Shown here one piece after another: positions 1 through 9,044 of a stretch of 64,000 nt of DNA (within the stretch, counting starts at the first letter, position 1; each line of letters starts with the position of its first letter). The position numbers and the translations under genes were made by a program. The notes below the pieces were generated by a model. That model was not told the DNA's origin. It saw only the letters and a program-made list of their open reading frames with translations, and did no database searches. This DNA is from Myxococcales bacterium. Lineage in GTDB: Bacteria > Myxococcota_A > Polyangia > Polyangiales > Polyangiaceae. Location of the stretch: assembly GCA_016191785.1 (NCBI GenBank), contig JACPVJ010000088.1:1-64000 (forward strand). Direction: 5' to 3'.

Positions 1-1
1 C

Positions 2-1204
2 GGGCGCATCGTGCAGCGGGTCGAGACCAACGGGGGGGCGGCGATCACCTGGCGCTACACGTATGACCTGCGCGGCAGGCTCGTGGACGTGCAGAAGGAC
101 GGCGCGCTCTACGAGCACTACGACTACGACGGCAACGGGAATCGCACGCTGCTGACCACGCCGACAGGCACGACGGCTGGCGTGTACGACGCGCAGGACA
201 GGCTCCTGAGCTACGGCGCGACGACGTACACGTACACGGCCAACGGCGAACTGCGGACCAGGACGGACGCCGGCGGGACGACGACGTACGCGTATGACGT
301 GCGCGGCAACCTGGTGCGCGTCGACCTGCCGGGTGGTGACGTGATCCAGTACCTGGTGGACGGCCAGGACCGTCGCGTCGGCAAGAAGAAGAACGGCGTG
401 CTCGAGAAGGCGTGGCTCTACCGGAACCAGCTCAACCCGGTCGCAGAGCTCGATGGCGCCGGTGCCCTGGTCGCAAGGTTTGTCTACGGCGCGCGGAGCA
501 ACGTGCCGGAGTACGTGGTGCGCGGAGGCGTCACGTATCGGGTGCTCAGCGACCACCTGGGGTCGCCGCGAACGTTGGTTGACGTCGCGACGGGCGTGGT
601 CGCGTGGCGGGCCGACTTCGACGCCTGGGGGAACCGGACGCTGATCGCGGGAGCAGCTGATTTCGTGCCGTTTGGCTTCGCGGCAGGGATGTTCGAGCAC
701 GAGACCGGGCTGACGCGGTTCGGGGCGAGGGATTACGACCCGACGGTGGGGAGGTGGGTGAGCAAGGATCCGATCCTGTGGTCTGGTGGTACGCGCTTGC
801 TCTACTCGTACACTGGGGAGGACCCGATCAACCGGCGCGACCCGAGCGGCCTGCAGGTACCGTGGTGTGAGCCCGCTCCGCCGCCGGCACTTCCGTGGCT
901 GGAGCTACTGGGCAACCTGCTTTCGAACGCCCTGAAGGGTTCGCTCCTTCTCAGCCCTCTCGCCTGGGCCACAGGCGACGCAGCCAACGACAACGCCGAT
1001 GCATGTGTCGACGTTGCGGGTGCGTCGTGCAAAGGGCCGCCAGGTCCCAAGAGCAAGGGGATCTGCGGACTGGAGCGCGACCTCGCGCTCTACGGTTCCG
1101 GCGAGCACGTCTGCCAGTACTACTGCCCTCAGGACGGCAGCAAGCCGACGCTAGCGCTCCCCAACTCACTGGCGTGTCCCCCAACGATAGGGTTCGGGAG
1201 CTAG
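2..1204 (+). CDS. RHS/YD-repeat protein, 3' part with variable C-terminal tail
   Basis: The reading frame is open to the left edge, so the 5' end is missing. About 270 residues of YD repeats are seen (YDYDGNGNR, YAYDVRGNL), then the RHS core signature DHLGSPRTL, GARDYDPTVGRWVSKDPI and the closing RRDPSGL. After DPSGL comes a tail of about 116 residues unlike the core, with seven cysteines, including a CQYYC motif, and a hydrophobic stretch. RHS proteins are large secreted or surface shells that encapsulate and often self-cleave a variable C-terminal toxin. The core is certain. The tail is not recognised as a known toxin fold, so a toxin role is inferred from position only. The gene for a ClpX-type zinc-finger protein starts three bases after the stop, the usual place for an immunity gene. 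Confidence 0.93.
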   Translation, partial: GRIVQRVETNGGAAITWRYTYDLRGRLVDVQKDGALYEHYDYDGNGNRTLLTTPTGTTAGVYDAQDRLLSYGATTYTYTANGELRTRTDAGGTTTYAYDVRGNLVRVDLPGGDVIQYLVDGQDRRVGKKKNGVLEKAWLYRNQLNPVAELDGAGALVARFVYGARSNVPEYVVRGGVTYRVLSDHLGSPRTLVDVATGVVAWRADFDAWGNRTLIAGAADFVPFGFAAGMFEHETGLTRFGARDYDPTVGRWVSKDPILWSGGTRLLYSYTGEDPINRRDPSGLQVPWCEPAPPPALPWLELLGNLLSNALKGSLLLSPLAWATGDAANDNADACVDVAGASCKGPPGPKSKGICGLERDLALYGSGEHVCQYYCPQDGSKPTLALPNSLACPPTIGFGS

Positions 1205-1207
1205 CGC

Positions 1208-1579
1208 GTGGCTGGGCCGCGATGCAGCTTCTGTGGAAAATCAGGCGACTCGGTCGCGGGAATGGTCTCTGGCGGCGGCGCTCAGCCGCGTGGGCAGCTA
1301 CCGGCCGTTCACATCTGCTCTGGGTGCATTGAACTGGCAGGCGAGATATTGGACGCGCCCGTGTCAGTGGCTGAAGGCGGCGTTGAGTGGACCGCGGTTC
1401 TGAACGACGGTTCCGCGTACGAGTGGGCCTGTGTCCCCCAGCGAGGCGGGCAGCCGAATGTGGTGATCGTGCGTCGGCTGGGGTCGGCGAAGTCCTTTGG
1501 CTACGTGCTTGGCGAAGGCGAAGTTGCTGACGTCACGCTTGTGGCGTGGATCGTTCAGCGCTTTCAGGAGCAGCTCTGA
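1208..1579 (+). CDS. Small protein with stand-alone ClpX-type zinc finger (possible immunity protein)
   Basis: A 123-residue protein starting at GTG, three bases after the RHS stop. Residues 6-45 show CSFCGKS followed about 26 residues later by HICSGCIELA. This matches the C4 zinc finger at the N terminus of ClpX (CxxC...CxxC, followed by IEL). There is no AAA+ domain. The rest is a small soluble domain of about 75 residues rich in Val/Trp, not recognised. Family knowledge: this finger dimerises and binds protein partners. The tight spacing means co-transcription and probably coupled translation with the RHS gene. A role as cognate immunity or adaptor protein is inference. The zinc-finger call is firm. 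Confidence 0.75.
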   Translation: MAGPRCSFCGKSGDSVAGMVSGGGAQPRGQLPAVHICSGCIELAGEILDAPVSVAEGGVEWTAVLNDGSAYEWACVPQRGGQPNVVIVRRLGSAKSFGYVLGEGEVADVTLVAWIVQRFQEQL

Positions 1580-1658
1580 AGTGGCTCGCGCAACGGCATC
1601 TGGAAGTAACGTGCTCCGAGAAAAATCATCCGACGTATACTCGATGCCTGACCCGGCT

Positions 1659-2003
1659 TCAGATCCCGACGGCCCGCCTCACCCGCTCGACCGCGACCTC
1701 CGGGTCCCGGAGCACGACCTCCGCGTCCAGCCGCAGCACGCTCCACCCGAGGCGCGCGAGCTTGCGGTCGCGGCGGGCATCGGCCGCTCGTCGGCCGATG
1801 TGGCTTCGCCCATCGACTTCGACGGCGAGCTTCACGCTCGGAATGGCCAGGTCGACGATGTGCTGACCGACGACATACTGGCGGCGCACGACGACGCCGA
1901 GCCGGCGAGCGCGCAGCAGCTCGAACAGCGCTGCCTCGCTCTCGGTCGGCTCGGACCGCATGGCCTGCGCGCGCGCACCAAGGACCTGTTGGCGTTTGGA
2001 CAT
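1659..2003 (-). CDS. DUF559 endonuclease-like protein
   Basis: 114 residues when started at ATG 2003; the reading frame runs further upstream but that part is Pro/Ala/Arg-rich and not protein-like. The sequence follows the DUF559 / very-short-patch-repair-like nuclease pattern: SEAALFELLRARRLG, then VRRQYVVGQHIVDLAIP, KLAVEVDGRSH, RRDRKLARLGWSVLRLDAE. The DLAIP aspartate and the VEVDG glutamate/aspartate are the expected PD-(D/E)xK-type catalytic residues. Family members are small predicted endonucleases of mostly unknown target. It points away from the RHS locus and stands alone. Confidence 0.8.
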   Translation of the reverse strand: MSKRQQVLGARAQAMRSEPTESEAALFELLRARRLGVVVRRQYVVGQHIVDLAIPSVKLAVEVDGRSHIGRRAADARRDRKLARLGWSVLRLDAEVVLRDPEVAVERVRRAVGI

Positions 2004-2164
2004 CAGCCCGCGTGATCGCCAGCAGCCTCGGCACCACGCGCCTCCCCCGCCCGCGCGAGCGCGGGCACGGAACGGAGCGGCAGTGCCTTGGCAAGACCTC
2101 ATCCTGCCCGCGCTTGCCGGGTAAGGGGGAGGCAAGCCCGGCGAAGCCGGGCGGGTGGGGGCAC

Positions 2165-2479
2165 TCACCGCTCGAGATCATCCGCTGGGCCGCGGTCCTG
2201 CCGCTCGTGGGCGCCCTGCTGGTGCTGAGCCGGGTGGCGATCGAGACGCGGGGTCGCGCGCTCGAGAGCTGACTCGATCGCCCGCCACGCAACCCAGGCC
2301 GGCACGCACAGCACCAAGACCAGGCGGAGGCCCAGGCTGGTCACGGCCAGGGCGCCGACCCAGATCCGACCGGTGAGGATCGCCTGCAGCGGCTCGCGGG
2401 CCGCGAGGGCCCGAGCCAAGAGCTGATCGAGCACGATCAACGAGAACCCGATCGCCACGACCCACGCCGCCCGCTTCAC
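2165..2479 (-). CDS. Small membrane protein, unknown
   Basis: A 104-residue protein starting at GTG 2479, whose first bases overlap the TGA of the upstream gene (GTGA overlap), so the two are translationally coupled. Two hydrophobic segments are seen at about residues 5-25 (AAWVVAIGFSLIVLDQLLA) and 40-65 (VGALAVTSLGLRLVLVLCV), followed by a charged, Arg/His/Gln-rich tail. Not recognised. Likely an inner-membrane partner of the preceding secreted protein. Confidence 0.6.
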   Translation of the reverse strand: MKRAAWVVAIGFSLIVLDQLLARALAAREPLQAILTGRIWVGALAVTSLGLRLVLVLCVPAWVAWRAIESALERATPRLDRHPAQHQQGAHERQDRGPADDLER

Positions 2480-3600
2480 GCCGGCCTCGCCGTGAGCATG
2501 GCCAAGAGCAGCGCGTTACCCAGCGCGCCACCGATGGCGTACGAGCGGCGGCCGTCGTGACTGACCGACACGCCGAAGAGCGACGCGGTGCGGGCGAGGC
2601 CCACGAACAGCGCTTCCTGGCGGTGCGCCCGGGCTGCGCCGATGCCGAAGCCGGTGGCGCCGACCGACACGCCGGCCACGATCGGTCCCGCGTTCACGTC
2701 TCCGGAACCCGAGAACCCCATGGGGTACTCGCGGATCGCCGAAAACCCGAAGAGCGAGCGCCGCCCGGTGGTCTCGAGGGCCGAGGCCAGCCGGGCCGAG
2801 AGCCCGCGGTGGGCGAAGCTCAGGAAGTACGCGCCGACCGCGGTGCCCGAACCCCGCGGCGCGTCGAGCGCGATGCACGTCCCGCTCCGCGTGCGTTGCA
2901 CCAAGTAGCCCGAGGCGTGGACGGCGCACTTCGCGAAGCGCTCGGCCCAGGCGTCGAGCTCGGCCGAGCGATCGCGGCCGGTGGCACGGGCGTGCAGCCC
3001 GATGGAGCCCACCACCGCCGCCACGTCCGGCGGCCAGGTCTCGCCGGGGTAGGTCTCGGTCATGCCCGTCGGCGCGGAGAATACCCGCCGGGCCAGCTCG
3101 TCGGTGATCCGATCGTTGAGCGCCGCGTGGGGCGTGGTCGGATCGACCGCGCGCACCATCGACAGACCCAGGTTCACGTAGCCGAGGTAGGCGTGCCCCT
3201 CCCCGGGGCGCATCCGCGTCGCGCCGTGGGCGCCGTACACCTGCGCGGCATAGGCCAGCGTGCGCGGGTCGGCGAGGCGGTCCGCAGCGCGGCGCAGCGC
3301 GGGCAAGTACCGCTCCCGCTGCTCGGGGTGATCGAGCACGATCTGCCCGAGCCCGAGCGCGGCCATCTGATAGATGGCGATGGCGCTCTGGCCGTCGAAG
3401 CGGCTCTGGCCGGTGCGGTAGAACACCGGTTCGTTCTGCTCGAGCACCCACCTTCCCACGCTTTGCGCTAGCGCGTCCTGGGCGTCGAGCTCTCCGGCGT
3501 ACAGCGCTCGCGCCTCGGAGCCGAGCAGCTGACGCGGCACCACGCTGACCGTCAGAAGGAAACAGAGCGCCAGGAGCGCGGCGCGTTTCCACCAGGACAT
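2476..3600 (-). CDS. Secreted (alpha/alpha)-barrel protein resembling linalool dehydratase/isomerase-type domains
   Basis: 374 residues from ATG 3600 (a GTG at 3612 is the alternative; the spacing to AGGTG favours the ATG). The N terminus is a signal peptide (WWKRAALLALCFLLTVSVV). The body is helical, with HAYLGYVNLGLSM, DRITDELARRV, ETYPGETWPPDVAAVVGSI and GLHARATGRD. The order of these motifs, in particular PGETWPPD, recalls the linalool dehydratase/isomerase-like (alpha/alpha)6 barrel; this is by eye and uncertain. Enzymatic function in this branch is unknown. It is coupled to the small membrane protein downstream and divergent from the gene at 3629, leaving only 28 bases between start codons. 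Confidence 0.65.
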   Translation of the reverse strand: MSWWKRAALLALCFLLTVSVVPRQLLGSEARALYAGELDAQDALAQSVGRWVLEQNEPVFYRTGQSRFDGQSAIAIYQMAALGLGQIVLDHPEQRERYLPALRRAADRLADPRTLAYAAQVYGAHGATRMRPGEGHAYLGYVNLGLSMVRAVDPTTPHAALNDRITDELARRVFSAPTGMTETYPGETWPPDVAAVVGSIGLHARATGRDRSAELDAWAERFAKCAVHASGYLVQRTRSGTCIALDAPRGSGTAVGAYFLSFAHRGLSARLASALETTGRRSLFGFSAIREYPMGFSGSGDVNAGPIVAGVSVGATGFGIGAARAHRQEALFVGLARTASLFGVSVSHDGRRSYAIGGALGNALLLAMLTARPA

Positions 3601-3628
3601 CACCTCGAGCACCTAGCATACTCGGGTC

Positions 3629-4330
3629 GTGCGCGAGGTCGTCCCGGTCGTCGTCCCCTGGCTGGTGATGTTCACGACGCTCTCGGTTTCGTACCAGATC
3701 GAAGATCGACGGATGCGCGGTCGCGCCCGATCCGACGAGGCGACCGGAGTGCCCCTCGAGCGCCCGAGCGTCGCTGCCGCGGTGCTCGCCACGGTGCTGC
3801 TCGGCCCGTTGATGGCGCCGATCTACTTCTGGCGCTCGCGCCGGCGCCCGCTCGGCCTGGCCCTTGGCCTGCGCATGACGGCGCTCAGCGTCGGGCTCTA
3901 CCTGGCGACCGCGATGGGCAGCCACGCCTGGCTCGCGTCGGACACGCTCGGGCGCGCCCATGCCGCGTGCATGACCACCGGCCCGCTCGGGGCCGACCCC
4001 GAGGCCGCGAAGGCCGAGGGCCCCTGCGCCGCCGTGGTCGAGGCCTACGAATCGGGCACGGGCTGCCGCGACGGCGCAAAGCTGACGAGCTGCAGCGCGC
4101 CCGCGGTGCGCGCGTTCAGCGTCCGGCCCGATCCGGCTCGGGCCCGCGCGTTGCTCGAGCACCGCTGCACCTCGCGGAGCGAGCTGGGCGCGTGCTTGGC
4201 ACTGGGCGAGCGTGCCCGCACCGACGCCGAGCGCGAGGTGGCTGCAGACCGGGTCCGCAAGGTGTGTTGCACCTGGTGGCAGACCGGGACCTGCGAGCGG
4301 TTCCTGAGCGTCCAGGACTGCAAGCGCTGA
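3629..4330 (+). CDS. Membrane protein with Cys-rich C-terminal domain, unknown
   Basis: 233 residues from GTG 3629. Hydrophobic segments lie near residues 5-22, 48-68 and 80-100, followed by a periplasmic or cytoplasmic domain (about 110-233) with nine or more cysteines spaced in helical hairpins (EGPCAAVVEAYESGTGCRDG, LTSCSAP, HRCTSRSELGACLALGERA, KVCCTWWQTGTCERF, VQDCKR). The pairing C...ACLALGERAR is reminiscent of Sel1/TPR-type helical repeats stabilised by disulphides, common in myxobacterial surface proteins. No enzyme motif. Its start codon lies 28 bases from that of the divergent gene at 3600, so the two share a promoter region. Confidence 0.65.
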   Translation: MREVVPVVVPWLVMFTTLSVSYQIEDRRMRGRARSDEATGVPLERPSVAAAVLATVLLGPLMAPIYFWRSRRRPLGLALGLRMTALSVGLYLATAMGSHAWLASDTLGRAHAACMTTGPLGADPEAAKAEGPCAAVVEAYESGTGCRDGAKLTSCSAPAVRAFSVRPDPARARALLEHRCTSRSELGACLALGERARTDAEREVAADRVRKVCCTWWQTGTCERFLSVQDCKR

Positions 4331-4385
4331 TCGTCGGCGGACAGTTGGCCGAAGCTCGAGAGAGCAGGTTCAATGACGAACGCTC

Positions 4386-5972
4386 GTGCTGGTTCGCTCG
4401 CTCCACTGGCCCACGCCGCCGAAACGCCCCGGTCTCTGGGCGCGCGTGCGCTCTCACGCGCGCGATGCAGGTCCGAGCCTCGGCGTGTGTCTGCTCAGCG
4501 TGGGCGTCTTCGCGCACGCGTGCTCCGAGCCCGAGCCTCGAGCCGAGACCAAAGCCGAGCGCTCCTGGCTCGCCGCGGTGCTCGCGCCCGATCCCACTCC
4601 GACGGTGCAAGATCCCGAGCCCAACAAACGCTCGAAGCTGGTGCGAGGGTTGCGCCTCTCGGGGCCCGCGCGCGACGCGCTGGTGGCCGCGGTGCGATCG
4701 GCGCCGAAGCCGGTCTCCGTGGCGACGCTGCCGCCGCCCCCGATCGAGCGGCCGCTCCCGAAGCCCGCGCCCCCGCCGGTGATCGCGAAGCCCAAGGTCG
4801 CGAAGCCCGAGACCGTGGTCGCGTCGCTCACCGTCGAACGCGCGCCGGAGCCGGTCGCGTCGCCGCCGCCCAAACCCCGCCCTGTCGCCGCCGCGCCGCC
4901 TCCTGTCGCCGCCGCGCCGCCTGCTGTCGCCGCCGCGCCGCCGCCCCCGGTTGCCGCACCGCGGCCTCCCGCCGCCGCGGCCCCGCCACCCGTTGCCGCA
5001 CCGCCTCCGCCGGTTGCTGCAGCGCCGCCCCCCGTCGCCGCCGTGGCGACGCCCGTGCCCGCGCCCCGACGACCGCCGCAGCTCCTCGATGACGTGATCC
5101 CCGAGCGCCTCGCGCGCCCACCCGAGCCGCCTGCCGTCGCCGAGCCTGAGCCCGCCTCGCCGCCCGCTCCCGCACCTGCACCGTCGCCGCCGAAGAGTGA
5201 GCCAAAACCTCCGCCCGCGCGCGCTTCCGCGCCTGCGCCGTCACCTGCGCCACCACCGCCGGCGCCGCCACCACCCGCGCCGCCATCGCCGCCCGCTCCT
5301 GCGGCTGCAGCACCCGCGCCACCTCCGCCCGCGCCACCTCCGCCCACGCCACCTCCGCCCGCGCCGCCGACCGCAGCACCCGCGCCCCCTGCGCCCCCGC
5401 CGCAAGCGGCTCCTGCGATCGCGACCACGCGACCGGTTTCGCCGCCGGCCCCGAAACCCAAACGCATCGATCGCCCACGGCGTCCGACACCGATGTCGCC
5501 CAACGACGCTACCCGCCATCTGGCCCAGGCCTGGCAGCACCTGACCAACGAGGCGCCGACCGAGTCGGTAATCAGCGTGCTCTGGGGCCAGTGGGCGCTC
5601 GAGACCGGACGAGGGCGCTGGATGGTCGACTACAACTATGCCGGGCTGAAGGGGCGTGCCCCCGACGGCGGTACCGCCAACTGGTGGACCTGGGAAGAGC
5701 CCAAGGACAAGAAGGATCGTGCGCTCCGGATCCGCGCGCGCTTTCGCAGCTACGAGGCGCCCGAGCACGGGGCGCTCGATTACGTCGAGATGCTGCTGCG
5801 TCGCTACCCCAAGGCGGTCGCGGCCGCGCGACGCGGCGACGCGGTGAACTTCATCCTCGAGCTCGATCACGGGGGCTTCTTCACCGAGCGCCCCGAGCAC
5901 TACGTCCGCTCGGTGGTCAGCCTGGCCCGCGAGTTCCGGCAAGACGGGTACGCAGTCCTGTTCCGCGAGTGA
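4386..5972 (+). CDS. Pro/Ala-rich envelope protein with C-terminal glucosaminidase-like domain
   Basis: 528 residues from GTG 4386. A hydrophobic segment SLGVCLLSVGVFAHACSEP (about 30-48) is a signal or lipoprotein anchor; FAHAC is a weak lipobox. Residues about 110-370 are an extended Pro/Ala linker with VAAAPPP and PAPPPP units, which would span the periplasm or wall. The C-terminal 160 residues are compact: ISVLWGQWALETGRGRW, YNYAGLKG, RFRSYEAPEHGALDYVEML. The ALETGRG...NYAGLKG arrangement with a glutamate matches the FlgJ/endo-beta-N-acetylglucosaminidase (lysozyme-like) fold; E of ALETG is the likely acid. Probable role: peptidoglycan cleavage during growth or motility (inference). Confidence 0.75.
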   Translation: MLVRSLHWPTPPKRPGLWARVRSHARDAGPSLGVCLLSVGVFAHACSEPEPRAETKAERSWLAAVLAPDPTPTVQDPEPNKRSKLVRGLRLSGPARDALVAAVRSAPKPVSVATLPPPPIERPLPKPAPPPVIAKPKVAKPETVVASLTVERAPEPVASPPPKPRPVAAAPPPVAAAPPAVAAAPPPPVAAPRPPAAAAPPPVAAPPPPVAAAPPPVAAVATPVPAPRRPPQLLDDVIPERLARPPEPPAVAEPEPASPPAPAPAPSPPKSEPKPPPARASAPAPSPAPPPPAPPPPAPPSPPAPAAAAPAPPPPAPPPPTPPPPAPPTAAPAPPAPPPQAAPAIATTRPVSPPAPKPKRIDRPRRPTPMSPNDATRHLAQAWQHLTNEAPTESVISVLWGQWALETGRGRWMVDYNYAGLKGRAPDGGTANWWTWEEPKDKKDRALRIRARFRSYEAPEHGALDYVEMLLRRYPKAVAAARRGDAVNFILELDHGGFFTERPEHYVRSVVSLAREFRQDGYAVLFRE

Positions 5973-5977
5973 GACCG

Positions 5978-8200
5978 ATGCGCATCGTCCTCGTGCTCGA
6001 CCCGCCGGTGTTCAAGACCAGCTCTCTGGCGTGGCTGCGCGAGTCGCTCGAAGCGGGCGCGGCCACGCTCGTGACCCTGCCGGGCGTCGACCCGCTCACC
6101 CGCGCGCTGGCCGAGGCCCTGGGCAGTCACGAGCCCGGCGACGAGGGCTTCGTGGTGCTGGCTCGGGCGGGCACCGGGCGCTGCAGCGCCGCGGATTGGG
6201 ACGCGCTCGAGCTCGGCAAGCGGGTGCGGCGCATCGAGCCGGTGGAAGATCCGGCGGTCGAGGGCGCGATCGTCGAGGGCGCGCAGCACTTCGACGCGGG
6301 GGACTGGGAGCGGGCGTATCGCGCCTACTCCACCGCCGATTCTCTGCTGGCCTGGGAGCACGGGCCCCGCCGCGCCGAGGTGCTGGTCTGCCTGGGCAAC
6401 ATCGAGCTCGCCCGGGGCAACGCGGCGGCCGCCGCCGCGCTGCTCGACCGCGCGCTCGCCATCTTCCCCGATCACCAGGCGGGCCTGCGGCGTCGCATCG
6501 AGCTGGCTCGCGTCGCCCACGAAGCCGCCATCGCGGCAGCGCTCGGGCGGCGACTGTTCGCGCGCGCCGAGAGCGACACCGCGCGCGCCGATTTGCTCTC
6601 GGCCATCGCCGACGACTCGCTGACCGCGACCATCGAGGCGCTCCAGCAAGCGCTGACCCTGCGCCCCCGAGATCCGCGCCTGCTCGAGCGCCTGCAGGCC
6701 GCCCTCGAGGCCGCCGGGCGCTGGCGTGAGGCGGTCGACACCAAGGTCGCGCTCTCCGAGACCATCGAGAGCCCGCGCGATCGCGCCCGCGCCATGACCG
6801 CCGCTGCCGGCATGTGTGCGCGGCGCACCAACGACGTGCCCCGGGCGGTAGCGCTCTACGAAGCGGCCATCGCCGACGACCCGTCGGCGCCGGGCGCCTT
6901 CGAGGCCATCGAGTCGGTGTTGCTCAAGAACGAGGACTTCGCCGGCATCGAGCGCGCCTACGTGCGCCAGCTCGAACGGTTGGTCGAGCGCAGCGAGAAG
7001 GCCGCGGCGACCAGCATGCTCGATCGGCTGGCCACGCTCCGCGCCGACCGTTTGTACGACATCCACGGCGCCATCGTCGCGCTCGACCAGCTGGTGGTGC
7101 TCGCGCCGTCGAACGTGGACGCCCGCCTTCGGCTGGCTTCGCTGCTGGAGCGCACCGATCAGATCGAGCTCGCGGCGCGCTGTCTCGAGACCGCCGCCGA
7201 GTGGGGCCCGACCCGGCCCGACACCTTCCGAGATCTGCACCGGGTCTGCCATCGCCTCGAAGACGTCGATCGCGGCTACTCGGTCTGCGCGGTGCTGGTG
7301 CAACTGGGCGAGGCCGACCTCGACGAGCAGGCCGAATACCGACGCTTCGCCCCCGAGACCACGCCCCGCCCCCGCGCCGCGGTCGACGCCGCGAGCTGGG
7401 CCGAGCTCTATGCCGCGGAGCACGACGAGGTCGTGTCGCGAGTGGTGCGCGCCATCGCCCCGGCCGCCAACGCGCTCCGCATCGAGCAGCTGCGCAGCGC
7501 AAAGCGTCTGCCCGAGCTCTCCCAGAGCGAGCGCCACGATCCAGAGAAGACCACGCTCACCGCGGTGCGCACCGTGGCCTGGGCCTGCGCGGTCCTGGGC
7601 ATCCCCGTGCCCGAGGTCTACGCCAAGACCGACGACATCCCGGGCGGCATCGCCCACCTGCCCTTGCCCGAGCCCGCGCTCTTGCTGGGCAAGTCGATGC
7701 TCTCCGGTCGCTCGGTCCCCGAGCTGGTCTTCGCCATCGGCCGCGAGCTTTGCTGCCAGCACCTGACTGGCCGTCTGGTCACGTTCTATCCGACGTTGCC
7801 CGAGCTGCGCTCGGTGCTGGTCGCCGGCGTCGCCCAGGTCTTGCCCTCGAGCCTGCCCTCTGAGGTCCTGCAGCTCCGCGACTCGCTCCAGGCCCGCGTC
7901 GACCCGCCGCGACGCGCGGAGCTCGAGCAGGCCGTCGGGGCGCTGACGGCGCGGGACGGCCGCCTCGATCTGAAGCCCTGGATCCGCGCCATCGAGCTGG
8001 CGTCGTGCCGGGCGGGCCTGTTGATCTGCGGCGACATTACCGCGGCAGCCCGGGTTCTGGCGGTGGACGGCCGCGTGGTGGGCGGGCTGAGCGCCGCCGA
8101 TCGCATCCGCGACCTGATCCCCTTCTCGGTCTCGGCCCGCTGCGCCAAGGTCCGCCGCGCCATCGGCATCGACGTGGCAGCGGCCAGCTCAGGCAAATAG
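5978..8200 (+). CDS. Large TPR-repeat protein
   Basis: 740 residues from ATG 5978, five bases after the wall-hydrolase stop. The N-terminal 95 residues are not recognised; from about 100 to 460 there are tetratricopeptide-like helical pairs (VEGAQHFDAGDWERAYRAYS, LGNIELARGNAAAAAALLDR, VALYEAAIADDPSAPGAFEA, LERTDQIELAARCLETAAEW). The last 250 residues form a separate helical domain with LVFAIGRELCCQHLTGRL, a segment seen at the C terminus of other long myxobacterial TPR proteins. No signal peptide, so probably cytoplasmic scaffolding. The last 12 bases overlap the convergent gene at 8189. Confidence 0.8.
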   Translation: MRIVLVLDPPVFKTSSLAWLRESLEAGAATLVTLPGVDPLTRALAEALGSHEPGDEGFVVLARAGTGRCSAADWDALELGKRVRRIEPVEDPAVEGAIVEGAQHFDAGDWERAYRAYSTADSLLAWEHGPRRAEVLVCLGNIELARGNAAAAAALLDRALAIFPDHQAGLRRRIELARVAHEAAIAAALGRRLFARAESDTARADLLSAIADDSLTATIEALQQALTLRPRDPRLLERLQAALEAAGRWREAVDTKVALSETIESPRDRARAMTAAAGMCARRTNDVPRAVALYEAAIADDPSAPGAFEAIESVLLKNEDFAGIERAYVRQLERLVERSEKAAATSMLDRLATLRADRLYDIHGAIVALDQLVVLAPSNVDARLRLASLLERTDQIELAARCLETAAEWGPTRPDTFRDLHRVCHRLEDVDRGYSVCAVLVQLGEADLDEQAEYRRFAPETTPRPRAAVDAASWAELYAAEHDEVVSRVVRAIAPAANALRIEQLRSAKRLPELSQSERHDPEKTTLTAVRTVAWACAVLGIPVPEVYAKTDDIPGGIAHLPLPEPALLLGKSMLSGRSVPELVFAIGRELCCQHLTGRLVTFYPTLPELRSVLVAGVAQVLPSSLPSEVLQLRDSLQARVDPPRRAELEQAVGALTARDGRLDLKPWIRAIELASCRAGLLICGDITAAARVLAVDGRVVGGLSAADRIRDLIPFSVSARCAKVRRAIGIDVAAASSGK

Positions 8201-9013
8201 ACAAACGCTGCCGAGCTCGTCGCGCACCACCACGAACCCGGGATCGGCCTCGCCGGCGCGGGCGCCGACCACCATCGGCCAGGCAAAGGCCGCGACCTCG
8301 ACCGCGACCATCTTCGGTAGGCGGTGGATCCGCTCCACGTAGTTCCGGGCCAGGGCCAGCGCCGCGTCCGCGCGATGCCCCTTCACCTCGGCGCGTGAGC
8401 GCCGGCCGCGATAGGCGTCGGCTGCAGCGAAGTCGTCTGTGAGATCGATGCTCAGGACGTCGGGCACACTGCTGCGATTCTTGAAGAACAGCGTCAGCGG
8501 CTCGCGCAGACGAAACGGCAGCTCGGGCAGGAAGATGTGGGCGAAGCGCCGCACCACGTCTTCGCCGTAAGCGAGCTTCACCGGCACGGCCCGACGGGAG
8601 CCGGCGCACACCGGGCACGGCAGCGCGATGCCGTCGTTGCAGGCCGAGCACTGCACCCACTCGTCGTTGCCCGCCGGCAGCTTCCCTGCCCCGTTGCAGC
8701 GCAAGCAGCGGCCGTTCGCGGGCCGGTACATACACTCCGTGCAGCGGCGGACCGTCGCCCCCCGTGAGGCGGGGTCCAGGGCCCGGAACTTCGCTCCGTT
8801 CAGGTCGTTCACGTCGGGCACCGGCGGGCCCTCCGCCAGCAGGCGGTCGAAGTCCTCTTCGCTCACCTCGACCGAGTCGCTCCAGGTCGAGCGCTCGACC
8901 GCGCGACCGCTCACCAGCACCGCCACCGCGCGATCGGTGTCCCCCACGCCGTGCGCCCCGAGCGCGCCCTTCACCTCGGCGGCGGTGGGCATCACGTCCT
9001 CGAAGCTGGCCAT
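8189..9013 (-). CDS. Cytoplasmic protein with DnaJ-type zinc-finger cluster
   Basis: 274 residues from ATG 9013 (ATG 9028 is an alternative, five codons longer). The centre carries four CxxC knuckles: CTEC, CLRCNGAGK, CSAC and CPVCAG, in the arrangement of the DnaJ/Hsp40 central zinc domain, but there is no J domain. The flanking parts (DVMPTAAEVKGALGAHGVGD at the N terminus, an alpha/beta region at the C terminus) are not recognised. It may act as a zinc-dependent chaperone or substrate-binding factor; this is inference. It converges on the TPR gene with a 12-base overlap and diverges from the lipoprotein at 9045 with 31 bases between start codons. Confidence 0.65.
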   Translation of the reverse strand: MASFEDVMPTAAEVKGALGAHGVGDTDRAVAVLVSGRAVERSTWSDSVEVSEEDFDRLLAEGPPVPDVNDLNGAKFRALDPASRGATVRRCTECMYRPANGRCLRCNGAGKLPAGNDEWVQCSACNDGIALPCPVCAGSRRAVPVKLAYGEDVVRRFAHIFLPELPFRLREPLTLFFKNRSSVPDVLSIDLTDDFAAADAYRGRRSRAEVKGHRADAALALARNYVERIHRLPKMVAVEVAAFAWPMVVGARAGEADPGFVVVRDELGSVCLFA

Positions 9014-9044
9014 GCGAAGCGCCAGCATAATATGCTGCCCGCGC

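Noticed and set aside
2557-3471. Long plus-strand frame opposite the secreted barrel protein
   Set aside because: Arg/His/Gly-rich mirror of a real minus-strand gene with signal peptide and coupled neighbour; a high-GC shadow.
4860-5400. GC-rich tandem repeats
   Set aside because: They code the Pro/Ala linker of the wall-hydrolase-like protein.
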